Shown piece after piece: positions 1 through 8,580 of a stretch of 22,215 nt of DNA. The stretch comes from Clostridiales bacterium (lineage in GTDB: Bacteria; Bacillota_E; Sulfobacillia; Sulfobacillales; JAIMBI01): the NCBI GenBank assembly GCA_027318915.1, contig DAHVOH010000057.1, positions 1 through 22,215 on the forward strand, written 5' to 3'. The notes beneath the pieces were generated by a model. The model had not been told where the DNA came from. It saw only the letters and a list, made by a program, of their open reading frames with translations, and made no database searches. Every line of letters starts with the position of its first letter. Position 1 is the stretch's first letter. Position numbers and translations under genes: made by a program.

Positions 1-985
1 ACCACAGGGCGGAGACGGGCCAGGTCGACGCCGAGAGAGCGAGCTCGTGGCGCCCGGTATCTCATGGCGCGGCGCCGTGGATGATGAACCAGAAGTGTCT
101 TGGAGCGATCACGAAATCCTCGCCGCCACCTCACAGCGGCAGCGGGAGCCTTCATCCGCAGTCTGGATCGGGGGCAGCCTTGACGGGGACCGGAACAGCC
201 GCTCCAGCGCGTGTGTGGTTGTCCCTGGGGTCCGCCGGTGGCCGCCGCCCGCACCGGGGAATCGATCCTCGAAACCGCGGCGCCGAGTCGCCGGGGGACG
301 AACGGTACGGCCATTGCTCACGCCGCCGGCAGGGGCATGCGGGTCCTCGCCCATCGGCGCTTGCATCGGATGTTCCCGCTCAACGCCGTCGGGGTCTGGC
401 ACCGAGCGATGCGGGCGCCGGTGAGGATGCGCCGGACACGATTCCGCATGCCGCGAACCCCGCCCTCGGTCATGGGGAGCTTCGGCGGGGCACAGCGTGT
501 GGGCGCGAGCGCGTCAATCATGAGGGCCCGCGGCGGGCCGGTGTCCAGCGGACCCCGCGTTGCCAAAGGCCGGGTCGGCGGTCGAGTTCGGCGGGGTCAA
601 CGGCATCGGACTCAGTGGATCGCTGGCCACAGGACTCATGCAGACCGGCGATGAAGTGGATAACCGAATCACGCGTACCGCGCTCCGCCGGTGGCCCATC
701 GGTGGCCCGGAGCCGATGACCCGCCAGGGCGTCCTGACCGGCGCGAAGCCGGACGCCACCCCCAACCTTAACGCATCTCGCCCTCCGTCCGCTGGAGTCC
801 GTCCCCGGACCGTCGCCCATCCCCTGAGGAGTCTGAAAGAGATGTCGTCCCTGGGGCGGAGACGACCCGCGCGAGTGTGGCCCCAATCCTGTGTTGTCTC
901 AATCGCCTAAGCCCACCCACAAACTTCCCTACAACCCACGGCTACGGTCCCGCTTCATGTGCCGGGGCAGGCGCCTACGGCGCAT
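1..985. other. Gap without a supportable gene
   Basis: All long open frames here overlap one another on both strands, have arginine/proline/glycine-rich translations typical of non-coding GC-rich DNA, and lack a good Shine-Dalgarno site. I recognise no protein family. A short plus-strand stretch near 560-760 has a more protein-like composition, but no start signal or family motif. The region could hold a decayed gene. Confidence 0.5.
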
Positions 986-1837
986 TCAGCCGCCGTCGCG
1001 GCGGCTTCGGCGGCACCCGCGTGCCCGGGCCGCCACCGGGCTGTCAATGCGGCGAGCCACGTGAAGCGCGGCCCCCCAATAGCGTCGGACGGTGCCTTTG
1101 GAACGCCGCGCCATCCGCCGGCGAATCTCGCCGTAGAGCCGGTCCCGCTGCCAGGGCTCCATGGCGAGATGTCCGGAGAACGTGTTCAGCAGATTGATAT
1201 ACCCGTCGGCCGTATACACCGTCTCCCAGTCAAACTGACGCACCAGCACGGGTTGGAAGAACCCGCTCCGCTTGATGTCCTCGCTCTCGTCGAGCAGCTG
1301 CCCGGGACGGGGCCACCGGTATCCCGCGGGAAGCGAGTCCCCGATCTCGTCGTAGACCTCTTGCAGCTCCAGAAAGAACGGATCGCCGTCGTCCGGAAAC
1401 ACATGCTCGGCACGCCAAAAGGCGAGGTGTCCACCCGGCTTCAGCAGTTGCCACGCTTTCCGCCAGCGCACGTCAGGGTCAATCCAATGCCAGGCCGTGG
1501 CGGCCAGCATGAGATCAAACCGTGTGGCCGGGCTCTCCGGTTGGAAGTCCTCGAACCGCGCCTCCACAATCCTGACGGGATAGGGCCGGAGGTTCTCCCG
1601 CGCCAGCCGGGCCAGGTCTTGCCCCATCTCCACCCCCGTGACGAGAAACCCCCGCCGCGCAAGCGCCAGGGTCGCTTTTCCGGTTCCTGGGCCAATCTCG
1701 AGAAGGCGGCTTTCTGGCCCGAGGCCGGCCGCAAGCACCAGCGCGTCGAAGAGAGCTTCGGGATATTCGGGCCTTGCCTGGTGATAGAGCACAGCCACCT
1801 GATTGAACAGGGCGCGAAGCTTCTCCCGTTCCAACAC
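986..1837 (-). CDS. Class I SAM-dependent methyltransferase
   Basis: Predicted cytosolic class I methyltransferase of 283 residues that uses S-adenosylmethionine; the acceptor is unknown. The SAM-binding motif I (LLEIGPGTGKATL) lies at residues 45-57, the acidic end of strand beta-2 at about residue 70, an AWHWIDP segment at 115-121 and the post-motif LLKPGGHLAF at 131-140. This order matches the small-molecule methyltransferase group (Methyltransf_11/25 type). The GTG start is preceded by GGGAGGAGGAG at a suitable distance. The last 20 or so residues are arginine-rich, and the DNA there forms a GCCGCC/GGCGGC hairpin that runs up to the stop, so the C-terminus may be a read-through extension or frameshifted tail. 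It stands alone with no co-directional neighbour close by. The family call is firm; the substrate is not assignable. Confidence 0.88.
   Translation of the reverse strand: MLEREKLRALFNQVAVLYHQARPEYPEALFDALVLAAGLGPESRLLEIGPGTGKATLALARRGFLVTGVEMGQDLARLARENLRPYPVRIVEARFEDFQPESPATRFDLMLAATAWHWIDPDVRWRKAWQLLKPGGHLAFWRAEHVFPDDGDPFFLELQEVYDEIGDSLPAGYRWPRPGQLLDESEDIKRSGFFQPVLVRQFDWETVYTADGYINLLNTFSGHLAMEPWQRDRLYGEIRRRMARRSKGTVRRYWGAALHVARRIDSPVAARARGCRRSRRDGG
989..1005 (-). terminator. GC hairpin at the methyltransferase stop
   Basis: GCCGCC and GGCGGC arms flank a five-base loop and overlap the last codons of the methyltransferase on the minus strand. There is no U tract after it, so a termination role is only a suggestion. 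Confidence 0.3.
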
Positions 1838-3467
1838 CCGCTCCTCCTCCCTGCCATGCTACCGGCGCACACCGCGCGGGGCAAGCGACGCTGTCCCCTG
1901 GTGATGGACACCAAGCCGGCTCTGTTGCGCCCCACCCGGGCGCCGGATTGAAGCCAGGCCGGTCAACGGGCTCCCGGTGAGATTCTGTGTCCGGACATGG
2001 ATTCGCCACGCCGTGACCCGGCGAGCGCAGACGGTTTTTTTGATCCGTTTCCCAGCAGTCGTGAGCCTTCTGTTCTCGTTTGATGGCCGGCTTGGCCCGG
2101 CAGCGTCAAAGACACGCTGGGCGCAGGCACGGACACGTCAGTTCCCCCGACCCAACCCGCGGGATGGTGGCGCCCGTTAGTCCACCGATTGGCGGCGGGG
2201 TGGTGCCCGCTTCGCCGGGCCTATGCCGCGCCAAGACGGGGGCCCCTCGGCGCCGCACGCCTCTTACCTAAAGGTAGCGGCGCACGTCCGCGGCGACGAG
2301 AGACGTCGCTGCGGACCCCTTTCCCGTCGCCCTGGGCCCTCATCCCTACGGAGGCGGCCGTGTTCGCTCCGGTGGGCAGCCCTCGGGTACTCCGACGGCA
2401 ACGCGCGTCACCACGGCGCCGCGGTGACATAGGGACAATGCTGAACGCGGTCGGGCCAAAGCGGCTGCTGCCATGTCCCCATCCATGGGGCACCGGGACG
2501 CGCGGTATGCGGCCCGGAAAAACGGGGGACAAGGACCCCGTCGGCCATCGGGCGTGCCGGACGACGCGATGCCGAACCAGACATCCGACCAACCAGATGC
2601 CCCACATCAACAGCTGACTGGCCCGAAGGACCGAAGCCCAGGGATCCGGCCGGAACTCCGCCCTCAGAGCATCCGCACCACCGGCCACGGTCATCAGTCC
2701 AAAGGCTCGCCGCCGCCAAAAGATCACCGCCGGCAGCGCCAGCACCGCCGAGGCGGGGATGGGCAGCACCATCTTTGACCCGGGCAGCGGAATCACCATC
2801 TCCTCCAACAGCCACAAAGCTCGCAACACCATCAAGAACCCGCACCGGATGGCGATGCGCTGCGTGGCGGCGTCGGAGGGAATGCGGGCCAGAGCAGGGA
2901 AGCGCGAACCTGACCAGGGCGCCTGCCGGAGCCGGGTGTTCCCCCAAACCGCGTCGAATGGATTTGTGGGCCCGAACCTTGGGAATACCGCCACCGTCAC
3001 CAGGACCGAAACGAGCGTCACCCCCCGGTCCCACACAATCGCCGGGCTTGACGGTGTTGCCCCGTCACGGAACGCATCAGGTCCTCCCCGCGCCCCAATC
3101 CGGCAGGCGGCATCTTCAGCGCCCTCCGCGGGGGGATCCAGCCGGGCGAGGCCTCCACTTCTCCCCACGCGGTCCTCCGTACCTGCCTCTGCCTGCAGGT
3201 TCCCGGCACCGTTACGGCATTCCCCTTCATGTCTAGGGCATCGGCGCATGGCCTCCTGCCGTCCTATCCGGCCGTGTCTTGGCCGGCGTGGCGAGTGCCC
3301 GAGCGCCTTTGGCCTTTACCGCCGCCCGGCGCCCCCCTCGCCACAGGTCGAGGTCGTGGCCCTGGGGAGCGCCAATACGGCCCAGACCGCCCGCACCTCC
3401 TATATCCGAGCGCCGCGTTTCCAAGCCCCGCGCGGCCACCCGGGTTCGTCGGATTCTCCCGGCGACA
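1838..3467. other. 1.6 kb gap with a possible gene remnant
   Basis: No intact gene is supportable between the methyltransferase start and the end of the thioredoxin-like gene. A hydrophobic minus-strand stretch near 2554-3024 is listed separately. A run of seven T lies at 2035-2041 behind a weak five-pair stem (2009-2023). That could be a weak plus-strand terminator, but no plus-strand gene leads into it. The rest shows only arginine/proline-rich overlapping frames on both strands. Confidence 0.45.
2554..3024 (-). pseudogene. Possible remnant of a membrane protein gene
   Basis: Within a longer minus-strand open frame, about 155 residues stand out as membrane-protein-like. There is a valine-rich helix (VTLVSVLVTVAVF) at the start, a long double hydrophobic block (from IAIRCGFLMVL to LPAVIFWRRR) in the middle, and a last helix (LLMWGIWLVGCLV). 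Before and after this block the same frame turns into arginine/proline-rich sequence. No Shine-Dalgarno site precedes any start codon in or just before the block. I do not recognise the family. It may be a degraded integral membrane protein; chance hydrophobicity on the antisense of GC-rich DNA is the alternative. Confidence 0.3.
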
Positions 3468-4049
3468 TCACGATGCGGCAGCCGCGTGAACCGCCTGCAG
3501 CAACGCCGCGTTAGAAGGCAGACCGCCGTCGTAGACGATGTGCCCGGAGCCGCTGACGACCGCCACCTGATCCAGTGCGGTCACGTTGTAGGCTTCCATA
3601 ATGGGCAGCGTGGCGTAGGCCTGTGGCCACAGTGCTCCGACTTCCTTGGCCATGGCCAGCACAGCGCTGGCCGGATCGTACGTCGGCGTCACGTCCAGCG
3701 ACACAACTTGCACCCCAGCCGGCAGTTCATGCACGACTGCGGTCAGCTGCTGCTCGCCCTGAACGCAGCTGGCGCACTGTGCCGACATGAAGTACAGAAC
3801 GACCGGATGGCCGTCCGGAACCGTGATGCGCGATCCCTCAAGACTGGTCACTTCAAACGCCGTCGTCGGGTGGGCCGTGTACGTCGGCGATGCCGAGGTG
3901 GGCGCCGTGCCCTGTGAGGCGGCGAAGGACGATGCGGCGGCAGCCTGCGCCGCGGGCGTCGTCCCGCCCCGGTGCAGCCCCCACGCACCGCCCACCACCA
4001 ATCCCAACACCGCCAGACCCACGACCCAAACCCCACCCGTTTTAGTCAT
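3468..4049 (-). CDS. Membrane-anchored thioredoxin-like protein (TlpA/ResA type)
   Basis: Predicted extracytoplasmic thiol-disulfide protein of 193 residues. An N-terminal hydrophobic anchor (residues 7-24) is followed by an Ala/Ser/Thr/Pro-rich linker to about residue 65, then a thioredoxin fold with the redox motif CASC (Cys92 and Cys95) after the strand VVLYFMSAQ. An open frame extends 45 codons further upstream, but that part lies inside arsR. The ATG at 4049 is chosen because the anchor begins there and GAGGGG lies in front of it. This ATG overlaps the end of arsR by eight bases (the arsR stop TAA lies within ATGACTAAA), so the two are probably translationally coupled. The likely electron donor is the CcdA-like protein encoded just upstream in the same direction. 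Its partner substrate (cytochrome c maturation, a metal-binding or a stress protein) is not shown by the sequence. Confidence 0.82.
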   Translation of the reverse strand: MTKTGGVWVVGLAVLGLVVGGAWGLHRGGTTPAAQAAAASSFAASQGTAPTSASPTYTAHPTTAFEVTSLEGSRITVPDGHPVVLYFMSAQCASCVQGEQQLTAVVHELPAGVQVVSLDVTPTYDPASAVLAMAKEVGALWPQAYATLPIMEAYNVTALDQVAVVSGSGHIVYDGGLPSNAALLQAVHAAAAS

Positions 4050-4404
4050 CAGGCTGGGCCCCTCGCTGTGGTAGGGGACGCACCACCGGACATTGAGCGA
4101 CCCCGTCCAGATGGTCTTGGAGAACGGCGCTGCCAAGGTCCAGCAGCTGCAACACCCTCGGGTCGGCAATCTGATAGTAGACAAACCGGCCTTTGGGCGT
4201 CGCCTCCACCAATCCGCAGTTCTTCAGACAGGCGAGGTGATTGGACAGGTGACCCTGGCCGAGAGACAGGATGTCGGCCAGCTCGCCCACGTTCAGAGCG
4301 CCGCCCTCCTGCAGCCGTTCCAAAATCCGAATCCGAATGGGATGGCTCAGGGCCTGCCAGAATGACGCCAACATTTCCTCACGGGTCTCTCCAATGGTCA
4401 ACAT
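4042..4404 (-). CDS. ArsR/SmtB-family repressor with CmtR-like cysteines
   Basis: Winged-helix metalloregulator of 120 residues. The ArsR core is clear: LSHPIRIRILERL at residues 19-31, a recognition region GQGHLSNHLACLKNCGLV at 49-66 and the wing GRFVYYQI at 72-79. Cysteines occur at positions 59 and 63 in the recognition helix and at 105 near the C-terminus. Mycobacterial CmtR, a Cd(II)/Pb(II) sensor, uses Cys57, Cys61 and Cys102, nearly the same spacing. This suggests sensing of a soft divalent metal, although a thiol-redox signal is also possible. In ArsR proteins ligand binding releases DNA and derepresses the operon. The ATG start has an excellent AAGGAG eight to ten bases upstream. The gene overlaps the thioredoxin-like gene and follows the CcdA-like gene after 246 bases, so it probably controls both and itself. 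Confidence 0.9.
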   Translation of the reverse strand: MLTIGETREEMLASFWQALSHPIRIRILERLQEGGALNVGELADILSLGQGHLSNHLACLKNCGLVEATPKGRFVYYQIADPRVLQLLDLGSAVLQDHLDGVAQCPVVRPLPQRGAQPDD

Positions 4405-4650
4405 GAGTCTATCTCCTTCTGCCGGTGACTTTGCGGCTCAGTGTTCTGCCCCCTGAACTAGCTTCACCCCTGCGCCCGCGCCGTCGGCGTCCGGCGTGCA
4501 CGCCACCGGGCGGCGATGCCAAGCGCCGGCCGCACCATCATCCATCCACACCCGGACGACGCCGCGCCCGGTCGCTTGGCTCGCGTATCGGACGGGTTCC
4601 TTCTCGATTTTGTCGCCGCCGTCGTCTCGCCTCCACTAGCCCCCCGCCGT
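4405..4650. promoter_or_regulatory. Intergenic region before arsR; possible operator
   Basis: This 246-base spacer separates the CcdA-like gene from arsR. It contains an interrupted inverted repeat GTTC-N8-GAAC at 4443-4458, about 40 bases before the arsR start, which could be an ArsR operator. No convincing -10/-35 pair is visible, so whether arsR has its own promoter or is read through from ccdA is open. Confidence 0.25.
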
Positions 4651-5343
4651 CTAAGCCAAGAAGTGTCCCGGACCGAGCGTCCAGTAGTACACCAGATACA
4701 GACCGGCGGCGACGATCACGGCCCCGAGCCCGATGTTGAGCCACGGAGCCACCCGCCGGACAGCCCGCCAGACCCCGTCTCGAAAGAATAGGGTCGCCTC
4801 ACTGGCCAGCACCAGCACCAACGCGGTACCGAGGCCAAAGAGCGCCACCAGCGCCGCAAAGTCGCCAAAGCCCCCGGCCATCGCCGGCACGAGCGCCGCC
4901 ACAAACAGGGGCAGCGTACAGCTCAACGCCGCCACACCGTAGACCACGCCGCCCACCAAAAGCGTCCACGGCTGGCCCGGGGTGCCCGACACGCGTTCGA
5001 TGCCCGTCCACCGGTCAATGGGTAAGTGAAACAGTCCGAGCGCCACCGCACCTCCGCCCAATACCAGCCCGCCGCCGAGCACAATCATGGTCACATGCAG
5101 CACGGGTGTGAGCAACACCCCGACCAGATGAACCACCAAGCCCAGCACGGCCACCACCAACGTAAACCCCACCGCCATCAGGAGACCGGCTTGCAAGCCG
5201 CTCGCCGCGCGCCTCCAAGCACGGCCGGTTCCGGTGGTCGTTCCACCGACCCAGGCCAAGGAGGCCGGAAGCAGCGCGATGCCACACGGATTGAACACGG
5301 ACGCAGCCCCCATTGCCAGCGCGAACGTGCCCGGAACCGCCAC
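4651..5343 (-). CDS. ccdA: CcdA/DsbD-family membrane thiol-reductant transporter
   Basis: Polytopic membrane protein of 230 residues that by family carries electrons from cytoplasmic thioredoxin across the membrane to extracytoplasmic thioredoxin-like proteins. The two hallmark redox cysteines are present: Cys20 in FNPCGIALLP (helix 1) and Cys142 in ALSCTLPLF (helix 4). The two halves are related, as in CcdA. About six hydrophobic segments lie near residues 5-30, 50-75, 82-106, 128-155, 162-187 and 200-222. The open frame reaches further upstream with non-conserved sequence. The GTG at 5343 is chosen because GGGAGGG lies six bases before it and a TATAAT box lies just beyond. It is followed in the same direction by arsR and a CASC thioredoxin-like gene, its natural partner. 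The assignment to cytochrome c maturation proper is not supported by neighbours; a dedicated oxidative or metal-stress role fits better. Confidence 0.85.
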   Translation of the reverse strand: MAVPGTFALAMGAASVFNPCGIALLPASLAWVGGTTTGTGRAWRRAASGLQAGLLMAVGFTLVVAVLGLVVHLVGVLLTPVLHVTMIVLGGGLVLGGGAVALGLFHLPIDRWTGIERVSGTPGQPWTLLVGGVVYGVAALSCTLPLFVAALVPAMAGGFGDFAALVALFGLGTALVLVLASEATLFFRDGVWRAVRRVAPWLNIGLGAVIVAAGLYLVYYWTLGPGHFLA

Positions 5344-5395
5344 GCCAACCCTCCCTTGGTCCAGATTATATAATAATAATGCAATGTATGCTCGG
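5341..5395 (-). promoter_or_regulatory. Promoter of the ccdA-arsR-thioredoxin cluster
   Basis: An unusually AT-rich island sits directly before the ccdA-like start. A perfect minus-strand TATAAT lies at 5365-5370, inside the ten-base palindrome ATTATATAAT (5365-5374). The expected transcription start, near 5358, would leave only a short leader containing the GGGAGGG ribosome site. No good -35 box is visible at 16-18 bases, so the site may need help or be bound by the ArsR protein. Confidence 0.55.
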
Positions 5396-6564
5396 CATGA
5401 TGCCGTATCGTTCCTTCCGGCGGTCTTCATGCCCCGGCACGACGGTCTCGGTGGGCTGCCGGGTTGTCTCCATCGTGTCCGGGTTGTCTGGGCACTGGTG
5501 GGATCGAAGAAATCCGCAGCGGATCGGCCGTTATCCGACTGCCGGCCCATGGCGCGCCGCTTGAAGACCCTCTGCGATGGGGGGAGCAAACCCTCGCCGA
5601 CGATGTTCAAGGGGTCCGGATAGGCGGGTGCGCCGGACGCGGCCGCTGCGGTGTCGTCTCAGCGCGCCGAACCGGCCGTCGAGGTGGGCCGAATTCAGAG
5701 AGCACGCGGCCTGCAGCGGGGAATCTTGGACCATTGGGCACGAGACATCGGGTCCCCAGTCCCCTGAAGACGAACGCGATCTCTAAGGCGGGCTCGCCAC
5801 TGGCGCGGCGGCGAGGGATTTCTCCGGACCGAGGGCAACGCCTTCCCATGGGTCCACGACGAGGCGACGGCAGCGGGCCGGGAGTGCTGCGACGGGGGTT
5901 GCGGTGCGTCGCCCCATCCCCACGCTCGCCAACACAAAGGTTTGGCTCAAAAAGTGATGCCGCGCCGCATCGGCCACGGTCCCGGAGATATTTCGGCGCC
6001 TCGCGGATGCGGCGGAGGTCGCCGTCAGGGATCCAAGGTCGCGATGTTTGGCAACCCGTCCGTGCTCACCACGTCCAAGCCTCCAGGCGCGGCCGCCAAA
6101 AATTTGGGGCATTGGACGGTTCGGGCTCGCACGCGGCCGCGGCACCCCATCTGCCCGGGCCCCGCCATGGTGCCACCGTGGGGCGGGAAGGCTCTCCCCG
6201 GCTCATCGACGCGGGCGGGATGGCGCCAGCGGATAAGCTCATGGCGACGGTCGCCCGAACCTGGCCGCGATCTCACGGTTCCCACACCATCTGCCTCCGG
6301 CTCAAGTCGGCCGGCTCCCGTCAGCCGTGGTCCCAGAAGCCTTCCGTGCGACCAAGGCCATCTATTGGATGTCGTCAGAGATCGCTCCGGGCTCGTTCCC
6401 GCTGAACGTGGGCGGCCCTTTGGTCGCATCATCCATCCCGGCCGTATCCTTGATAGGAAACATCCAGGACGGCCATGAATGTCCCGTCACCGGTATGCCT
6501 TGCAAATCGTCTCGGCGCAGTGGTGGGCGGCTGACTCCCGAACGGTCGTCCCGCCGGCTTTGGG
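5396..6564. other. 1.2 kb gap without a supportable gene
   Basis: No intact gene is seen between the ccdA promoter and the end of the ADP-ribosylglycohydrolase gene. On the minus strand between about 5830 and 6090 short protein-like stretches occur in successive frames, but none reads continuously and I recognise no family. They may be traces of a decayed gene. The other frames are arginine/proline-rich shadows. Confidence 0.4.
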
Positions 6565-7647
6565 TCAGATCCTGTCGGTGTCGGAGACATCGGAGATCGG
6601 GATGCCTCGGCGAGCGACGGCTTGTCCCCTTTCCAACAGCCGGTTCGCAAGGGTCGGACCGCGTCCGGGCCAGTAGACGACCGGGCGCGGCCGAGGAGAA
6701 CCCGGACCCGGTCGGCATGCGAGCACCGTGCGTCGCCATGCATGCCCAATCGCTTCGACTCCCCCAATGGCGCCTAGCAATGCTCCGGCAATGCAGCCAT
6801 TGGTATCTGCGTCCTGCCCACGGGATACCGTCTCGACGAGGCCCGTTTCGAAATCGCGAGCGTGGAGGGCTTGGTAGAAGGCATTCTGCAGGGCGTTGGT
6901 CACCAGCCCGCCAAAGTCTGTCGGCGGAGCATCTCGGGCCTCCTCCAGGCTGGAGCGCACGCGGGGCTCCCGACCGTACTGCCGGTGCCACTTAAGCGCG
7001 GCCCGCCAGGCGGCTGGCCCATCCCATCCCTCGCGAATGGCGCCGGCCAGCGCCAACACATAGACGGTCGAAGACTCCACGCAGATGGGATGCGGATGGG
7101 TGAGCCGGGTGTCCTCCGCGACGGCCCGGAGGAGCGGCTCCAAGCCCAGGCACCAGCCCCAAATTCCCAACACGGACTGGCGCATCATGGCGCCGTTGGC
7201 CAAGCTCCCGCCATTGTCGGCGCCCTGGGCCGCCTCCACCAGGCTCGCTCCGGCCCGTTCGGCCTCCCTCATGGCCGCGCACGCGCGGCCGATGGTTCGA
7301 CCGCAGTCGAAGGGCTCGCTCCGCCACCATTGGACGTAGTGGGCCGCCACCCGTCCCGCATCGAAGCCCCGGGCCCCGCCCGCCACGAGGGCGTCGGCCA
7401 GCGCGAAGGCCATCTCGGAGTCGTCGGTGGGCTGTCCGGCCAGGGTCCGATGCACGGGACTCGCCACGATGTCGCGCACCCCGTGGGGAAACTCTCGCCG
7501 CACGATGGTCGCCGATGAAAACTCCACCACACTGCCCAAGGCGTCGCCCACCAATTGTCCCAACAGGGCTCCCTCGCCCCGACGGACGACCGCCGGGGGC
7601 AGCGATCCCGTCGTCGCCCCATTCCCGGAATCCCGAGCGGGCCCCAC
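6565..7647 (-). CDS. ADP-ribosylglycohydrolase (DraG family)
   Basis: Predicted cytosolic hydrolase of about 360 residues that removes ADP-ribose from proteins, nucleic acid or small molecules using two Mg(II) ions. The family motifs occur in order: GALLGQLVGDALGSVVEF near residues 26-43, the metal-binding TDDSE at 74-78, LANGAMMR near 149-156, HPHPICVESS near 184-193, and the second metal site DADTNGCIAGALLGAIGG from residue 279, with Asp279 and Asp281. The GTG at 7647 is preferred because GAGGGAG precedes it by seven bases. A longer version from the GTG at 7707 would add 20 poorly structured residues with no ribosome site. No ADP-ribosyltransferase and no nitrogenase gene is nearby, so a nitrogenase-reactivating DraG role is not indicated. 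The target is unknown. The C-terminal 60 residues extend beyond the second metal motif in the usual way. Confidence 0.9.
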   Translation of the reverse strand: MGPARDSGNGATTGSLPPAVVRRGEGALLGQLVGDALGSVVEFSSATIVRREFPHGVRDIVASPVHRTLAGQPTDDSEMAFALADALVAGGARGFDAGRVAAHYVQWWRSEPFDCGRTIGRACAAMREAERAGASLVEAAQGADNGGSLANGAMMRQSVLGIWGWCLGLEPLLRAVAEDTRLTHPHPICVESSTVYVLALAGAIREGWDGPAAWRAALKWHRQYGREPRVRSSLEEARDAPPTDFGGLVTNALQNAFYQALHARDFETGLVETVSRGQDADTNGCIAGALLGAIGGVEAIGHAWRRTVLACRPGPGSPRPRPVVYWPGRGPTLANRLLERGQAVARRGIPISDVSDTDRI

Positions 7648-7710
7648 AACACCGCTCCCTCTCTTTGGCTCCTGGTTTTGTGCCCTTACAATATAGCGTT
7701 GATTCACCCG
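7648..7710 (-). promoter_or_regulatory. Putative leader of the ADP-ribosylglycohydrolase gene
   Basis: A minus-strand TATATT hexamer at 7690-7695 lies 43-48 bases before the chosen GTG start, and GAGGGAG is placed seven bases before that start. A -35 element is not obvious. This arrangement supports the shorter start over the upstream GTG at 7707. Confidence 0.3.
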
Positions 7711-8533
7711 GACGCCGCGCCGATTGTCCGGTCCATGACGAGACCCACACAGTAGCGGGGCGGGGGACGGCTCGGATGCTGAGAGCGTCCGAGCCCACCT
7801 CCGTCAGTCCGGTCGAATCCCATGCCCGACGTTGACATCCGTTCGGTGGCCTGACCCGCCGCGCCGGGACCGAAGGCGCGGTGCCCATAGCGGCCTTTCC
7901 GCCGGGCGGGCGGCATCGTCCCATCGCGCGCGTCCGGTTGGTCCGATGGCGGCATCGCCACGCGACCGGCGACGCCGGGAGCGCGAATGGGACCGCGACA
8001 CGGCTCCGCGCAAGGCGGCGACGGTGTTCAGACGTGTGACGGCGCGGGAATCGTTCGGGCCCGACCCGGCCGGAGACGCTGGCGCTGCCTATCGGGGCGG
8101 CTCTCGTGGATCCGGTCGTTGCACGGGTGCCGGGCATGCCGCTGGGGCGATCGCTTCGCCTTGGTCCGTCGCGGTATCGTTTGTCGGGTCGCCACCGGTA
8201 AGCGTCCTGCGGGCCCCATCCGCGGAGGGGCCCATGGTGCTCCGACACCGGCGCTGGCGGCGTTCACGCGGCCCCGGCCACCGCGCCCCCGGCCCGCCTC
8301 ACACCCCAAAGCCTTCTTGACGGCGCGAGCGATGGGCTCCACGGTCCGGCCGCCTCTCGCTGCAGCAGTCATTCCGCTGGCCGCTTGGTCCGTGGCGGCA
8401 AGGCTTCTCTGCCGCCGGCATCGTCCCGGGGCGAAGAGCGGCTTCGGCCGGCCCGCGCGAGCCGGCATGGCTCAGAAGCAGAGCCCACTCGCCGTTTGGG
8501 TGGCGCCGCGAGCATCGTCCCTCCGGACCGTTG
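7711..8533. other. Gap between divergent draG-like and iclR genes
   Basis: About 0.8 kb separates the divergent ADP-ribosylglycohydrolase and IclR genes. Frames on both strands overlap, are arginine-rich and have no ribosome sites. A GGTCGAATCCC string near 7809 recalls a tRNA T-arm, but no acceptor or anticodon arms can be built around it. I see no gene here. Confidence 0.45.
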
Positions 8534-8568
8534 TTTCCGTTATCTGAAATTGTTTCTGAGGGCGGAAA
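8534..8568 (+). promoter_or_regulatory. Nested palindrome, probable IclR operator
   Basis: Two inverted repeats share one centre at base 8551. The inner arms are GAAA (8546-8549) and TTTC (8553-8556), within CTGAAATTGTTTCTG. The outer arms are TTTCCG (8534-8539) and CGGAAA (8563-8568). The inner part resembles the GGAAAT/ATTTCC half-sites reported for IclR-family operators. It lies about 13 bases upstream of a TATAAT box, covering the -35 zone of the promoter of the IclR gene, so autoregulation is likely. Confidence 0.6.
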
Positions 8569-8580
8569 AAACGATGTTCG

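Noticed and set aside
959..1951. A 330-codon plus-strand open frame over the methyltransferase
   Set aside because: The minus-strand frame has a perfect SAM motif and ribosome site; the plus-strand translation is low-complexity antisense.
2009..2041. Stem plus run of seven T as a terminator
   Set aside because: The stem has only five pairs, ends eleven bases before the T run, and no plus-strand gene precedes it.
7800..7835. A T-arm-like GGTCGAATCCC, suggesting a tRNA
   Set aside because: No acceptor stem, anticodon arm or D-arm can be drawn at the right distances.
6992..8248. A 418-codon minus-strand open frame overlapping the ADP-ribosylglycohydrolase
   Set aside because: It is a shifted frame of the real gene; its translation is arginine/glycine-rich and lacks the metal motifs.
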